From NCBI GenBank assembly GCA_019550975.1, contig SDWH01000025.1, forward strand, positions 1 to 49,311: a stretch of DNA of 49,311 nucleotides, written 5' to 3'. The translations under genes were made by a program, and so were the position numbers. Within the stretch, counting starts at the first letter, position 1. Each line of letters begins with the position of its first letter. The notes below the pieces were generated by a model, which had not been told where the DNA came from, ran no database searches, and saw nothing but the letters and a program-made list of their open reading frames with translations. This document shows positions 15,162 to 23,790 of this stretch, piece by piece. The DNA comes from Bacteroidales bacterium SW299. Lineage in GTDB: Bacteria; Bacteroidota; Bacteroidia; Bacteroidales; Bacteroidaceae.

Positions 15162-16931
15162 ATGGCAACAACTTTATCTTTCGACATCAGCTCAGAATAC
15201 AGCAACCTGCATAGCCGTTTTCCCAACCACAAAAAAGGAGCGCCGCTCATCGGAATTACCGGAAACTTCAGCGACGGCAACCTCACCTTGGCTCCCGGAT
15301 ACTATCAGTCGGTCATTCAAGCCGGAGGAGTCCCTCTCATCATCCCTCCTTATGAAGACATGCAACTGCTTCTCAACATGCTCGACAGTCTGGACGGCAT
15401 CCTTCTTTCAGGAGGCGGCGACATCAATCCCCTCTTTCTGGATGAGGAGCCGAAACCGGGTCTTCACAGCATAAACCCTTACCGCGACAGGCAAGAACTG
15501 ATGCTTGTCCGGCTGGCGGCCAACCGCCAAATCCCCATACTGGGCATCTGCCGCGGCATACAGATAATGAATGCCGCATTGGGCGGATCGCTCTATCAGG
15601 ACATCTATAGCGAAACGGACGGCACACTGCTCAAGCACAGCCAGGATATGGACCGCGCATTTGCCTCACATACGGTAGATATCGCGGCAGACAGCCTGCT
15701 GCACCGAATCATGCGAACGGAAAAGCTCCCGGTCAACTCATTCCATCATCAGGCCGTCAAATCGCCGGCACCCGGCTTTCGCGTTTCAGCAACGGCTCCC
15801 GACGGAGTGATCGAAGCTATCGAAAGCACAGAATACAAATCCATGCTAGGCGTACAATGGCATCCGGAATGCTTTCTGCTGAATCATGACAAGTGCATGA
15901 TGCCTCTTTTCGGCTGGCTGATAAAGGAAGCGAAATCGTTTCGTGAAGCCAAACGAATCCACAAACGGCTGCTTACACTTGACACGCATTGCGACACGCC
16001 GATGTTCTTTGACCGGAACATCAATTTCGCCGCCCGCGATCCCCAAATCAAAGTCGACCTCCACAAGATGACCGAAGGACGGCAGGACGCAACCATCATG
16101 GTAGCTTATCTGCCTCAGAAAGAACGCACGGAAGAAGCTCTGCTGGCAGCGACAGCCAAAGCCGACCAGCTTTTGGACGAGATTGAAAGAATGGCGGCGA
16201 TGAACTGTACGGCAGTAGACATCGCTTATACCCCAGCGGACCTGTTCCGATTGAAGCGTGACGGAAAAAAGGCCATTATGCTCGGCATCGAAAACGGCTA
16301 TGCCATCGGAAAAGATTTGAACAATGTGGAACGCTTCCGCAAGCGGGGAGTCGTATACATGACGCTATGCCATAACGGAAACAATGACATCTGCGGATCG
16401 GCACGCTACAACGACGAGAATCTGGGAGTCAGTGAATTCGGCGAGCAGGTAATCAAAGAAATGAACCGCGTGGGCATGGTCGTCGATCTGTCGCACGCAG
16501 GTGAACGCACTTTCTATGAAATACTGGAAATCAGTCCGCTGCCTCCGGTATGCTCTCATTCTTCATGCCAAAGCTTATGCAATCATCCGCGCAATCTGAC
16601 AGATGAGCAGCTGAAAGCCATTGCACGGAAAGGAGGAACCGTGCAAATATGCCTCTACAGCGGCTTTTTGCACTCCTCCCGAGAAGCTACCATCTGCGAT
16701 GCCGTCGAACACCTCCATCATGCGGTCAATATCATGGGCATAGACCATGTAGGAATAGGCAGCGACTTCGACGGCGACGGGGGAATCATCGGATGCAACG
16801 ACTCTTCAGAACTTATCAATTTCACCCGCCGCCTGCTGTTCGAACGCTACAGCGAACAAGATATTCAGAAAATATGGGGAGGCAATTTTCTCCGGATTAT
16901 GGAAGAAGTGCAGAAGCAGGCTGGAAGATAA
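15162..16931 (+). CDS. Fusion of class I glutamine-amidotransferase-like peptidase (C26) and membrane-dipeptidase-like enzyme (M19)
   Basis: A 589-residue two-domain protein without a signal peptide. Residues about 27-255 are a C26 gamma-glutamyl hydrolase of the PuuD type: SGGGDINP, nucleophile C130 in GICRGIQI, and H234/E236 in QWHPE. Residues about 268-589 are an M19 dipeptidase: metal ligands H276 and D278 in DTHCD, E377 in GIENG, H445 in DLSH, H466 in CSHSSC, and D535 in GIGSDFDG. All key residues look intact, so both halves should be active. An attractive but unproven role is stepwise cleavage of gamma-glutamyl compounds and the released dipeptides. It diverges from ptb-buk. Confidence 0.9.
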   Translation: MATTLSFDISSEYSNLHSRFPNHKKGAPLIGITGNFSDGNLTLAPGYYQSVIQAGGVPLIIPPYEDMQLLLNMLDSLDGILLSGGGDINPLFLDEEPKPGLHSINPYRDRQELMLVRLAANRQIPILGICRGIQIMNAALGGSLYQDIYSETDGTLLKHSQDMDRAFASHTVDIAADSLLHRIMRTEKLPVNSFHHQAVKSPAPGFRVSATAPDGVIEAIESTEYKSMLGVQWHPECFLLNHDKCMMPLFGWLIKEAKSFREAKRIHKRLLTLDTHCDTPMFFDRNINFAARDPQIKVDLHKMTEGRQDATIMVAYLPQKERTEEALLAATAKADQLLDEIERMAAMNCTAVDIAYTPADLFRLKRDGKKAIMLGIENGYAIGKDLNNVERFRKRGVVYMTLCHNGNNDICGSARYNDENLGVSEFGEQVIKEMNRVGMVVDLSHAGERTFYEILEISPLPPVCSHSSCQSLCNHPRNLTDEQLKAIARKGGTVQICLYSGFLHSSREATICDAVEHLHHAVNIMGIDHVGIGSDFDGDGGIIGCNDSSELINFTRRLLFERYSEQDIQKIWGGNFLRIMEEVQKQAGR

Positions 16932-17007
16932 AAGGGAAGAAAAATCAGGCAAAAAACAAATCCATATACAAATAAATTATAACTTTACACCGATAAGACA
17001 AAAAGAT

Positions 17008-18012
17008 ATGATTTCATATAAAAACCTATTGGTAACATTGGCTTTTCTTTCGGGAAGCGCACTGATTTCTTGCGGAAGCAGCAAGAAAAACAGCAGCCAG
17101 ACAGAAGAGGCTGCCTCCCAAACGATTGTTCCGGCTCCCGCATTCAATGCAGACAGCGCTTATTCATATATCGCTGCACAGGTCAGCTTCGGGCCGCGCG
17201 TACCGAACTCTGCCGCACACAAGAATTGCGGAAACTATCTGGCCGGACAACTGGAAAAGTTCGGCGCAAAAGTATACAGTCAATACGCCGACCTGATGGC
17301 TTATGACGGCACCATCCTGAAAGCACGCAACATCATCGGTTCATACAAGCCGGAAATGAAGAAGCGGGTGCTGCTCTGCGCACACTGGGACAGCCGCCCC
17401 TATGCTGACCAAGATGAAGAAAAATTCCACCAGACGCCTATCGACGGAGCCAACGACGGAGCAAGCGGTGTAGGAGTCTTGCTGGAAATCGCACGGCAAA
17501 TCCAGATGAAAGCTCCGGCAATAGGCATCGACATCGCTTTCTTCGATGCGGAAGACTACGGAATTCCCGAGTTCTACCGAGGGACTTACAAATCCGACAC
17601 ATGGTGCCTTGGCGCACAATACTGGGGACGCATCCCCCATGTCAGCGACTACAAGGCACGCTTCGGCATTCTGCTTGACATGGTAGGAGCCAAAGACGCC
17701 ACTTTCTATTACGAACGTTTCTCGGCACGTACGGCCAACAGCCCAATGAAGAAAATCTGGAAGATGGCCGAACAACTGGGATACGGACGATACTTCATCA
17801 AACAGGAAGGAGGAGAGGTGACAGACGACCACGTCTACGTCAACCAGTTCCGCCAAATCCCATGCGTTGACATCATTCATTATGACGAGCAGGGCGATAC
17901 GGGGTTCAATCCGACATGGCATACAACAGACGATACGATCGAACATATTGACAAAGCAACACTCCAGGCTGTAGGACAGACCGTAATGGGAGTAATCTAC
18001 AATGAAAAATAA
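17008..18012 (+). CDS. M28-family type II glutaminyl-cyclase-like lipoprotein
   Basis: A 334-residue lipoprotein: hydrophobic start and lipobox LISC with acylated C22. The rest is a zinc-dependent M28 domain. Likely zinc ligands are D150 (DGANDGASG), D183 and H305 (WHTTDD), with E182 as acid/base in FFDAED. A single-zinc arrangement of this kind is that of type II glutaminyl cyclases known from Bacteroidota, which convert N-terminal Gln of exported proteins to pyroglutamate. An aminopeptidase role is the alternative. It lies 76 bases after the peptidase fusion and 20 bases before sufE. Confidence 0.8.
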   Translation: MISYKNLLVTLAFLSGSALISCGSSKKNSSQTEEAASQTIVPAPAFNADSAYSYIAAQVSFGPRVPNSAAHKNCGNYLAGQLEKFGAKVYSQYADLMAYDGTILKARNIIGSYKPEMKKRVLLCAHWDSRPYADQDEEKFHQTPIDGANDGASGVGVLLEIARQIQMKAPAIGIDIAFFDAEDYGIPEFYRGTYKSDTWCLGAQYWGRIPHVSDYKARFGILLDMVGAKDATFYYERFSARTANSPMKKIWKMAEQLGYGRYFIKQEGGEVTDDHVYVNQFRQIPCVDIIHYDEQGDTGFNPTWHTTDDTIEHIDKATLQAVGQTVMGVIYNEK

Positions 18013-18032
18013 TCAACATAAAACGAACGACA

Positions 18033-18473
18033 ATGAAAACGATCAATGAACTTCAGAATGAAGTAATAGAGGAATTCAGCGACTTTGAGGATTGGATGGA
18101 CAAATACCAGCTGCTCATTGACTTGGGAAATGAGCAGGAAGCCCTCGATCCCAAATATAAAACCGACCAGAATCTGATTGACGGATGTCAGAGCAGGGTA
18201 TGGCTTCAGGCTGATCTCGTAGACGGGAAAGTCATCTTTCAGGCAGAAAGCGATGCGCTGATCGTAAAAGGAATCATCGCGCTGCTCATAAAAGTGATAT
18301 CAGGGCATACGCCAGACGAAATTCTGGATGCAGACCTGTATTTCATTGAAAAAATCGGTCTGAAAGAGCACCTCTCACCGACACGCAGCAACGGACTACT
18401 GGCCATGGTGAAACAGATGCGTATGTATGCGCTTGCGTTTAAGGCAAAAGCGCAAGAACAAGAAACAAACTAA
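18033..18473 (+). CDS. sufE: SufE family Fe-S assembly protein
   Basis: A 146-residue sulfur-acceptor protein that takes persulfide sulfur from the desulfurase SufS and passes it to the SufBCD scaffold. The active cysteine is C52 in LIDGCQSRVWL, and the ALIVKGIIALLIKVISG and LSPTRSNGLLAMV segments are family signatures. It is full length and cytoplasmic. sufS and sufBCD are not in the window, so the gene is apart from its partners. It sits 20 bases after the cyclase-like gene and 11 bases before sppA and may be cotranscribed with both. Confidence 0.93.
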   Translation: MKTINELQNEVIEEFSDFEDWMDKYQLLIDLGNEQEALDPKYKTDQNLIDGCQSRVWLQADLVDGKVIFQAESDALIVKGIIALLIKVISGHTPDEILDADLYFIEKIGLKEHLSPTRSNGLLAMVKQMRMYALAFKAKAQEQETN

Positions 18474-18484
18474 AACAACACCGT

Positions 18485-20248
18485 ATGAAAGAATTTCTCC
18501 GAAGTACATTAGCCACGATTGCGGGCATATTCATTTGCGGATTCATTTTCGCCATTCTGGGAATCACAACAATGGCAGGGCTGCTGGCAACATCTGCCAC
18601 AGAAACCGTAGTGAAGGACAAGTCTGTCTTTACGCTCGACTTGCAGGGGGTGGTTGACGAACGTTACCAACCAAGCCCCATCGACCAGTTTCTGGATGAC
18701 AACATGTCTATGACTATGGGACTGGACGACATTCTGGCTTCCATACGCAAGGCCGAAAAAGACAAACATATCAAAGGAATATACCTGAACAGCGGAGCAT
18801 TGGTGTGTTCCAGCGCCTCCCTGCAAGAGATACGGAATGCTCTGGCTGATTTCAAGAAAAGCGGAAAATTTCTGATTGCATACAGCGATGCTTACACACA
18901 GGGGGGGTATTATCTGGCGAGCGTCGCCGATAAGGTTATTGTCAACCCGGCCGGAAGTCTGTCATGGCATGGTCTGGCTGCCGAAAGTATGTTCTACAAA
19001 GATCTGCTGGACAAAATAGGCGTAAAAATGCAGGTTTTCCGTGTCGGAACTTACAAGTCGGCTGTAGAACCCTATATCGGTACGGAGATGAGCCCGGCCA
19101 ACCGCAAGCAGACACAAGCTTTCATTCATTCAATATGGAACGAGATGCTGGAGGATGTCGCAGAATCACGCAATGTAAGCAAAGACTCACTGAACGCACT
19201 GGCGGACAGAAATATGGATTTCCAACCGGCACAGACATACATAGAGAACGGACTGGCCGATACGCTGATGTACAAGGATGAGGTGCTGGCCTACCTGAAA
19301 TCATTGACAGAAACAGAAGAAGATGATGAACTGCGCACTTTGACGCTGGAAGACATGATCAACGTTTCGTCCAAAAAGCCGAAAAACAAAAGCGGAAACA
19401 TTATCGCTGTATATTATGCAACTGGCGACATCGACAATGGCAGCTCCTACGATGAAGGCATCAATTCTGAGAAGGTATGCAAGGACTTGCGTGACCTGCG
19501 GAAAGACGAACATGTAAAAGCTGTAGTGCTCCGCGTGAATTCTCCGGGTGGAAGCGCATACGGATCGGAACAGATCTGGCGCGAAGTTTCACTGCTGAAA
19601 GCTGAAAAACCGGTAGTCGTATCAATGGGCGATTATGCAGCCTCCGGAGGTTATTATATCTCTTGCGCCGCAACAAAAATTGTAGCCGAACCTACGACGT
19701 TGACCGGCTCCATCGGTATTTTCGGACTGGTTCCGGACATCTCACAACTGATGACTGATAAACTGGGGCTCCGCATCGACGGGGTGAAGACCAATAAACT
19801 TTCCGACCTTGGCAGTATGGGACGCCCGCTGAACGAAGAAGAAGGCGCACTGATCCAGCACATGGTAAATAACGGATACGAACTCTTTACCAAACGCTGC
19901 GCAGACGGACGAGGCATGTCTGTCGATTCCATCAAAAGCATTGCAGAAGGACGCGTCTGGACAGGATCTATGGCAAAAGAGCTGAATCTGGTGGACCAAC
20001 TGGGAGGACTGGACACGGCAATATCTCTGGCCAAAGAGCTCAGCGGCACGGACGAATACAACCTGATCTGCTATCCGGAAAAGGAAGATTTCTTTACCAG
20101 TCTGATCAGTACGGGCAAAGGACGCTACATCAAGAGTCAGCTGAAGCAGGCTTGCGGCGAATTCTACAACGAACTGCTATTGCTCAAAAACATCAACAAA
20201 GCAGACCGTCTGCAAGCTCGCATGCCGTTTGAACTGCACATCCGATAA
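18485..20248 (+). CDS. sppA: Signal peptide peptidase SppA, 67-kDa type
   Basis: A 587-residue membrane-anchored protease that degrades cleaved signal peptides. One N-terminal membrane segment (about 8-35) is followed by two tandem ClpP-like domains. The catalytic pair is split between them as in the long family form: K191 in RVGTYKSAVEPYIGTEMS and S387 in GDYAASGGYYISC, matching the Lys/Ser dyad of E. coli SppA. TLTGSIGIFG follows the serine as expected. It starts 11 bases after sufE, and lpxK follows 12 bases after its stop. Confidence 0.95.
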   Translation: MKEFLRSTLATIAGIFICGFIFAILGITTMAGLLATSATETVVKDKSVFTLDLQGVVDERYQPSPIDQFLDDNMSMTMGLDDILASIRKAEKDKHIKGIYLNSGALVCSSASLQEIRNALADFKKSGKFLIAYSDAYTQGGYYLASVADKVIVNPAGSLSWHGLAAESMFYKDLLDKIGVKMQVFRVGTYKSAVEPYIGTEMSPANRKQTQAFIHSIWNEMLEDVAESRNVSKDSLNALADRNMDFQPAQTYIENGLADTLMYKDEVLAYLKSLTETEEDDELRTLTLEDMINVSSKKPKNKSGNIIAVYYATGDIDNGSSYDEGINSEKVCKDLRDLRKDEHVKAVVLRVNSPGGSAYGSEQIWREVSLLKAEKPVVVSMGDYAASGGYYISCAATKIVAEPTTLTGSIGIFGLVPDISQLMTDKLGLRIDGVKTNKLSDLGSMGRPLNEEEGALIQHMVNNGYELFTKRCADGRGMSVDSIKSIAEGRVWTGSMAKELNLVDQLGGLDTAISLAKELSGTDEYNLICYPEKEDFFTSLISTGKGRYIKSQLKQACGEFYNELLLLKNINKADRLQARMPFELHIR

Positions 20249-20260
20249 AACCAGGAATCC

Positions 20261-21358
20261 ATGCACAAGAACAAGCCCAAAATATATTGGGGGTTATGGC
20301 CTGTCAGTATGCTATACGGAATCGGAGCAAGCATCCGCAACAAGCTTTTCGATTGGGGAATGCTGCGCTCCCGCTCCTTCCCGTTCCCGCTGATATGCAT
20401 TGGAAATCTGACGGTAGGAGGAACGGGAAAAACTCCTCACACGGAGTATCTGATCCGTCTGCTGAAAAAGGAGTTCAAAGTAGCGGCATTAAGTCGGGGA
20501 TATAAACGGGAAACAAAGGGTTTTGTGCTTGCTTCCTCATCAAGCACAGCTGCCGAAATCGGAGATGAGCCGTTCCAGATGGCACGCAAATTTCCAGACA
20601 TTACAGTAGCCGTAGATGCAGACCGCTGCGAGGGCATCAATTTGATACAAGAGAAATGCCCGGCAACTGAAGTGATTCTGCTTGATGACGCTTTCCAGCA
20701 CCGTTATGTAACCCCCGGACTATCGGTTTTGCTGACCGACTACAACCGCCCGATTTACGAGGACCAGCTATTGCCGGCAGGAAGGCTGAGGGAAACACGG
20801 AACGGTAAAAAACGCGCAGATATGATCATCGTAACAAAGTGCCCCGCCGGATTGTCTGACACGGAACAAGAAAGTATAAAAAGGAAACTTCAGCCTCATT
20901 CCGGACAGGAAGTTTTGTTTACAACCATGAAATACGGCAAACTACAGCCTCTGTTCGCCAATGCCGCCGAACGTTCACTCGACAGCCTGAAGAAACAGGA
21001 AGAGATTCTTTTGCTGACAGGCATTGCTTCACCCGATGGTCTGGCAAAAACATTGAGGACACATTGCGACAAGGTTCGCCTGCTGGCGTTTCCCGACCAT
21101 CACGCATTCGACAGGCAAGATTTGCAAAAGCTGGAAAGAATGTTCGGGCAACTGACGGCAGACAGAAGGCTAATTGTTACGACAGAGAAAGACGCGGCAC
21201 GGCTAAGAATGCACCAATTGAGCAACGTGCTTAAAGAATCGATCTACACACTTCCTATAGAAGTGGAATTTATAAATAAACAAGAAACTATATTTAACCA
21301 AAAAATAATCGAGTATGTTAGAAAAAATTCAAGAAACAGCAGCATTCATCAAAGCTAA
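20261..21358 (+). CDS. lpxK: Tetraacyldisaccharide 4'-kinase
   Basis: Lipid A synthesis: phosphorylates the 4' position of the tetraacyldisaccharide at the inner membrane. The 365-residue protein has an N-terminal hydrophobic helix region and the P-loop IGNLTVGGTGKTP with GGTGKT at 53-58. LLDDAFQHRYV is the conserved segment containing the DDxxQ-like motif, and LPAGRLRE is also characteristic. Its last 44 bases overlap the next gene in another frame. The order sppA-lpxK-purine phosphorylase-thiL looks like one transcript ending at the terminator at 23187. Confidence 0.94.
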   Translation: MHKNKPKIYWGLWPVSMLYGIGASIRNKLFDWGMLRSRSFPFPLICIGNLTVGGTGKTPHTEYLIRLLKKEFKVAALSRGYKRETKGFVLASSSSTAAEIGDEPFQMARKFPDITVAVDADRCEGINLIQEKCPATEVILLDDAFQHRYVTPGLSVLLTDYNRPIYEDQLLPAGRLRETRNGKKRADMIIVTKCPAGLSDTEQESIKRKLQPHSGQEVLFTTMKYGKLQPLFANAAERSLDSLKKQEEILLLTGIASPDGLAKTLRTHCDKVRLLAFPDHHAFDRQDLQKLERMFGQLTADRRLIVTTEKDAARLRMHQLSNVLKESIYTLPIEVEFINKQETIFNQKIIEYVRKNSRNSSIHQS

Positions 21359-22124
21359 AATGCACACTCAACCGGAAACAGCAATCATTCTGGGAACCGG
21401 GCTGGGCAGTCTGGTACAGGAAATAACTGATGCATACGAAATCAATTATTCGGACATACCCAACTTCCCTGTGTCAACCGTAGAAGGACACAAGGGAAAA
21501 CTCATCTTCGGAAAACTGGGAAACAAGGATATAATGGCCATGCAAGGACGTTTTCACTTTTACGAAGGCTACTCGATGCAGGAAGTAACCTTTCCGGTAC
21601 GTGTCATGCGCGAACTTGGCATCAAAACCTTATTCGTTTCCAATGCAGCCGGAGGCATGAATCCCGATTTTGAAATCGGAGATTTAATGATTATCACCGA
21701 CCACATCAACTTTTTCCCGGAGCATCCGCTACGCGGCAAGAATATCGAATACGGTCCTCGCTTCCCGGATATGAGCGAAGCTTATTCAAAAGAAATCATT
21801 AACCACGCATTGGAAATCGCCAAAGAAAAAGGCATAAAGGTACAGCAGGGAGTATATATCGGCACACAAGGCCCAACCTTTGAAACGCCTGCAGAATATA
21901 AGATGTACCATATCCTCGGCGGAGATGCGGTGGGAATGTCAACCGTTCCGGAAGTTATCGTTGCCAACCATTGCGGAATCAAGGTTTTTGGAATCTCCGT
22001 TATTACAGACTTAGGCGTAGAAGGAAAAATTGTGGAAGTTTCGCATGAAGAGGTGCAAAAAGCAGCAGACGAAGCGCAACCACGCATGACAACCATTATG
22101 AGGGAACTTATTAACAGAGCATAA
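21315..22124 (+). CDS. Purine nucleoside phosphorylase
   Basis: Cleaves purine nucleosides with phosphate to the free base and ribose 1-phosphate. The 269-residue protein fits the trimeric guanosine/inosine-type family: AIILGTGLGSLVQE with the phosphate-binding GTG, VEGHKGKLIFG, MQGRFHFYEGY, VSNAAGGMNPDF and GTQGPTFETPAEY. The start at 21315 (MLEKIQETAAF) lies 44 bases inside lpxK, which is supported by the family N-terminus. It is 6 bases from thiL. It probably corresponds to the gene called punA or deoD-like in relatives, but I leave the symbol open. Confidence 0.93.
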   Translation: MLEKIQETAAFIKAKMHTQPETAIILGTGLGSLVQEITDAYEINYSDIPNFPVSTVEGHKGKLIFGKLGNKDIMAMQGRFHFYEGYSMQEVTFPVRVMRELGIKTLFVSNAAGGMNPDFEIGDLMIITDHINFFPEHPLRGKNIEYGPRFPDMSEAYSKEIINHALEIAKEKGIKVQQGVYIGTQGPTFETPAEYKMYHILGGDAVGMSTVPEVIVANHCGIKVFGISVITDLGVEGKIVEVSHEEVQKAADEAQPRMTTIMRELINRA

Positions 22125-22130
22125 AAGACC

Positions 22131-23168
22131 ATGCACGAAGGACAAAGAACAGAAATCTCAACTCTAGGCGAGTTCGGCTTGATCAAGCATTTAACTCAAG
22201 GCATCAAACTTCAGAACCCGGAAACGGTTTATGGTGTAGGAGATGATGCTGCAGTCATGAACTTTTCAAACAAACAGGTGCTGATGACCACAGACCTGCT
22301 GATGGAAGGCGTTCATTTTGATCTGGTATATACTCCACTGAAGCATCTGGGATACAAAGCGGCAATGGTAAACTTCTCGGATATCTACGCAATGAACGGT
22401 ACACCGAAACAAATAACAGTTTCGCTGGCCATATCAAAACGTTTCTGTGTGGAAGATCTCGAAGATTTTTATGAAGGATTAAAACTGGCCTGCCAACTAC
22501 ACCACGTTGACATAGTAGGAGGCGACACAACTTCATCAGTCACGGGAATGGCAATTTCCATCACCTGCATCGGTGAAGCAGACAAAGGCCAAATAGTATA
22601 CCGCAACGGAGCTCAAGATACAGATCTGATCTGTGTTTCTGGTGATTTGGGAGCTGCCTACATGGGGCTTCAGCTGCTTGAACGAGAAAAAGCCGTATTT
22701 AAAGGCGAAAAAGACGTTCAGCCGGATTTTGCCGGGAAAGAATATCTGTTGGAACGAATTCTGAAACCGGAAGCCAGAAAAGATATAATCGAGAACCTTG
22801 CCCAGGCTGGCATCAAGCCCACTGCCATGATGGACGTTTCAGATGGGCTTTCATCGGAACTGATGCATATCTGTTCACAAAGCAATACAGGCTGCCGGAT
22901 TTATGAAGAAAGAATTCCAATCGATTATCAGACCGCTGTCATGGCCGAAGAGTTCAATATGAATCTAAGCACTTGTGCCTTAAATGGCGGAGAAGACTAC
23001 GAGCTGCTGTTCACCGTACCTTTGACAGCGCATGAAACGATTTCTGAATTAAAAGATGTCAAGATAATCGGCCACATTACAAAACCGGAACTTGGCTGTG
23101 CTCTCGTCACTCGTGACGGCAATGAATTGGAGTTGAAAGCTCAGGGGTGGAACCCTTTGAAAGAATAA
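22131..23168 (+). CDS. thiL: Thiamine-monophosphate kinase
   Basis: Phosphorylates thiamine monophosphate to the active cofactor thiamine diphosphate, using ATP. The 345-residue protein belongs to the PurM/ThiL fold: N-terminal GEFGLIKHL, GVGDDAAVM with the metal-binding aspartates, TTDLLMEGVHFD, GGDTTSS and the late MMDVSDGLSSELMHI and NGGEDYELLFTV. The start at 22131 matches family N-termini. It is the last gene of the sppA-lpxK run and is followed by a strong terminator. Confidence 0.95.
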   Translation: MHEGQRTEISTLGEFGLIKHLTQGIKLQNPETVYGVGDDAAVMNFSNKQVLMTTDLLMEGVHFDLVYTPLKHLGYKAAMVNFSDIYAMNGTPKQITVSLAISKRFCVEDLEDFYEGLKLACQLHHVDIVGGDTTSSVTGMAISITCIGEADKGQIVYRNGAQDTDLICVSGDLGAAYMGLQLLEREKAVFKGEKDVQPDFAGKEYLLERILKPEARKDIIENLAQAGIKPTAMMDVSDGLSSELMHICSQSNTGCRIYEERIPIDYQTAVMAEEFNMNLSTCALNGGEDYELLFTVPLTAHETISELKDVKIIGHITKPELGCALVTRDGNELELKAQGWNPLKE

Positions 23169-23186
23169 GCCGCAAAAAATCACATC

Positions 23187-23232
23187 ACAGCATCCCAAGG
23201 CAATGAATCCATTGCATTAGGATGCTGTTTTT
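23187..23232 (+). terminator. Terminator after thiL
   Basis: Arms 23187-23195 and 23220-23228 pair over 9 bases, with an inner CAATG/CATTG pairing, and are followed by a T run. It closes the sppA-lpxK-thiL transcript. Confidence 0.85.
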
Positions 23233-23283
23233 CATATCAAGAGAGCCGTAAAAGCAAAAAAATCATTTTTTCCTTTCTAAAAG

Positions 23284-23314
23284 TTTGTCAGTTAAAAAAA
23301 ATGCACTACCTTTG
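23284..23314 (+). promoter_or_regulatory. tRNA-Phe promoter
   Basis: TTTG (23284-23287), a 19-base spacer and TACCTTTG (23307-23314) give an exact match to the Bacteroides primary sigma-factor consensus. The -7 box ends 25 bases before the tRNA. Confidence 0.85.
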
Positions 23315-23339
23315 CAAGCGCAATCAAATAAGACAGCAA

Positions 23340-23412
23340 GGTGCCATAGCTCAGTTGGTAGAGCAAAGGACTGAAAATCCTTGTGTCCCCGGTTCGATTC
23401 CTGGTGGCACCA
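23340..23412 (+). tRNA. tRNA-Phe (GAA)
   Basis: A 73-base cloverleaf with acceptor GGTGCCA pairing TGGCACC, discriminator A, and anticodon loop CTGAAAA giving GAA. CCA is not encoded. It has its own consensus promoter and a terminator 25 bases downstream. Accessory-looking genes (RhuM-like remnant, Fic) follow its 3' end. Confidence 0.97.
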
Positions 23413-23436
23413 CTTTGAAGAAAAGCAATTAGCAGT

Positions 23437-23475
23437 AAACTCCTGATTTCCATACGAAATCGGGAGTTTTTGTTT
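23437..23475 (+). terminator. Terminator after tRNA-Phe
   Basis: 13-base arms 23437-23449 and 23457-23469 with one G-U pair and a 7-base loop, followed by TTTTTGTTTT-type sequence. Confidence 0.85.
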
Positions 23476-23700
23476 TCCCGCAGGACGCAAAACAACCAAT
23501 GCCGTGCCCTCGTGGGGAAAGAGGATTTGAGATATCAGATCGTCTATAACCTGGAAATGATATTTGCGCTTGCCTTTCAGATTAATACTTATCCGGCCCA
23601 ACAATTACGTGAGCATATAATAAGCAGACTGTTCCAATCTGAAAAGTCAATGATTATCTGCATGATGAATGGTAATCATAAATCATATCTAAAATACTGA
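23470..23700 (+). pseudogene. Possible remnant of a RhuM-like gene
   Basis: An open stretch without a good start codon (only TTG) that begins inside the tRNA-Phe terminator. The segment VYNLEMIFALAFQINTYPAQ followed by QLREHI resembles, from memory, the YNLD-x-I-x-x-V-G-Y-R-V-N-S-x-x-x-x-Q-F-R region of RhuM-family proteins found in mobile islands. Only this short block is recognisable, and the sequence on either side looks unrelated, so it would be a truncated relic. The likeness is weak, and the stretch may simply be non-coding. Confidence 0.3.
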
Positions 23701-23724
23701 TAAATATTGATTTCACTATTTCGT

Positions 23725-23778
23725 GCGGATAATAATCCGCAAAATTTGCGGTTAATTATCCGCAAAACCGTATATTTG
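23725..23778 (+). promoter_or_regulatory. Fic promoter with two operator-like palindromes
   Basis: Two related 16-base palindromes lie 23 bases apart: 23725-23740 (perfect 6-base arms) and 23748-23763 (GCGG/CCGC arms extended to TTTGCGG/CCGCAAA). Both end in CCGCAAAA. They are followed by TATATTTG (23771-23778), a perfect -7 box 12 bases before the Fic start. The spacing suggests cooperative binding of a dimeric regulator over the -33 region. Confidence 0.6.
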
Positions 23779-23790
23779 CAGAAAACAGTG

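Noticed and set aside
23263..23604. Minus-strand ORFs across tRNA-Phe (containing GATRNRTGDTRIFS)
   Set aside because: This is the familiar spurious translation of the reverse complement of a tRNA; the tRNA and its terminator explain the sequence.
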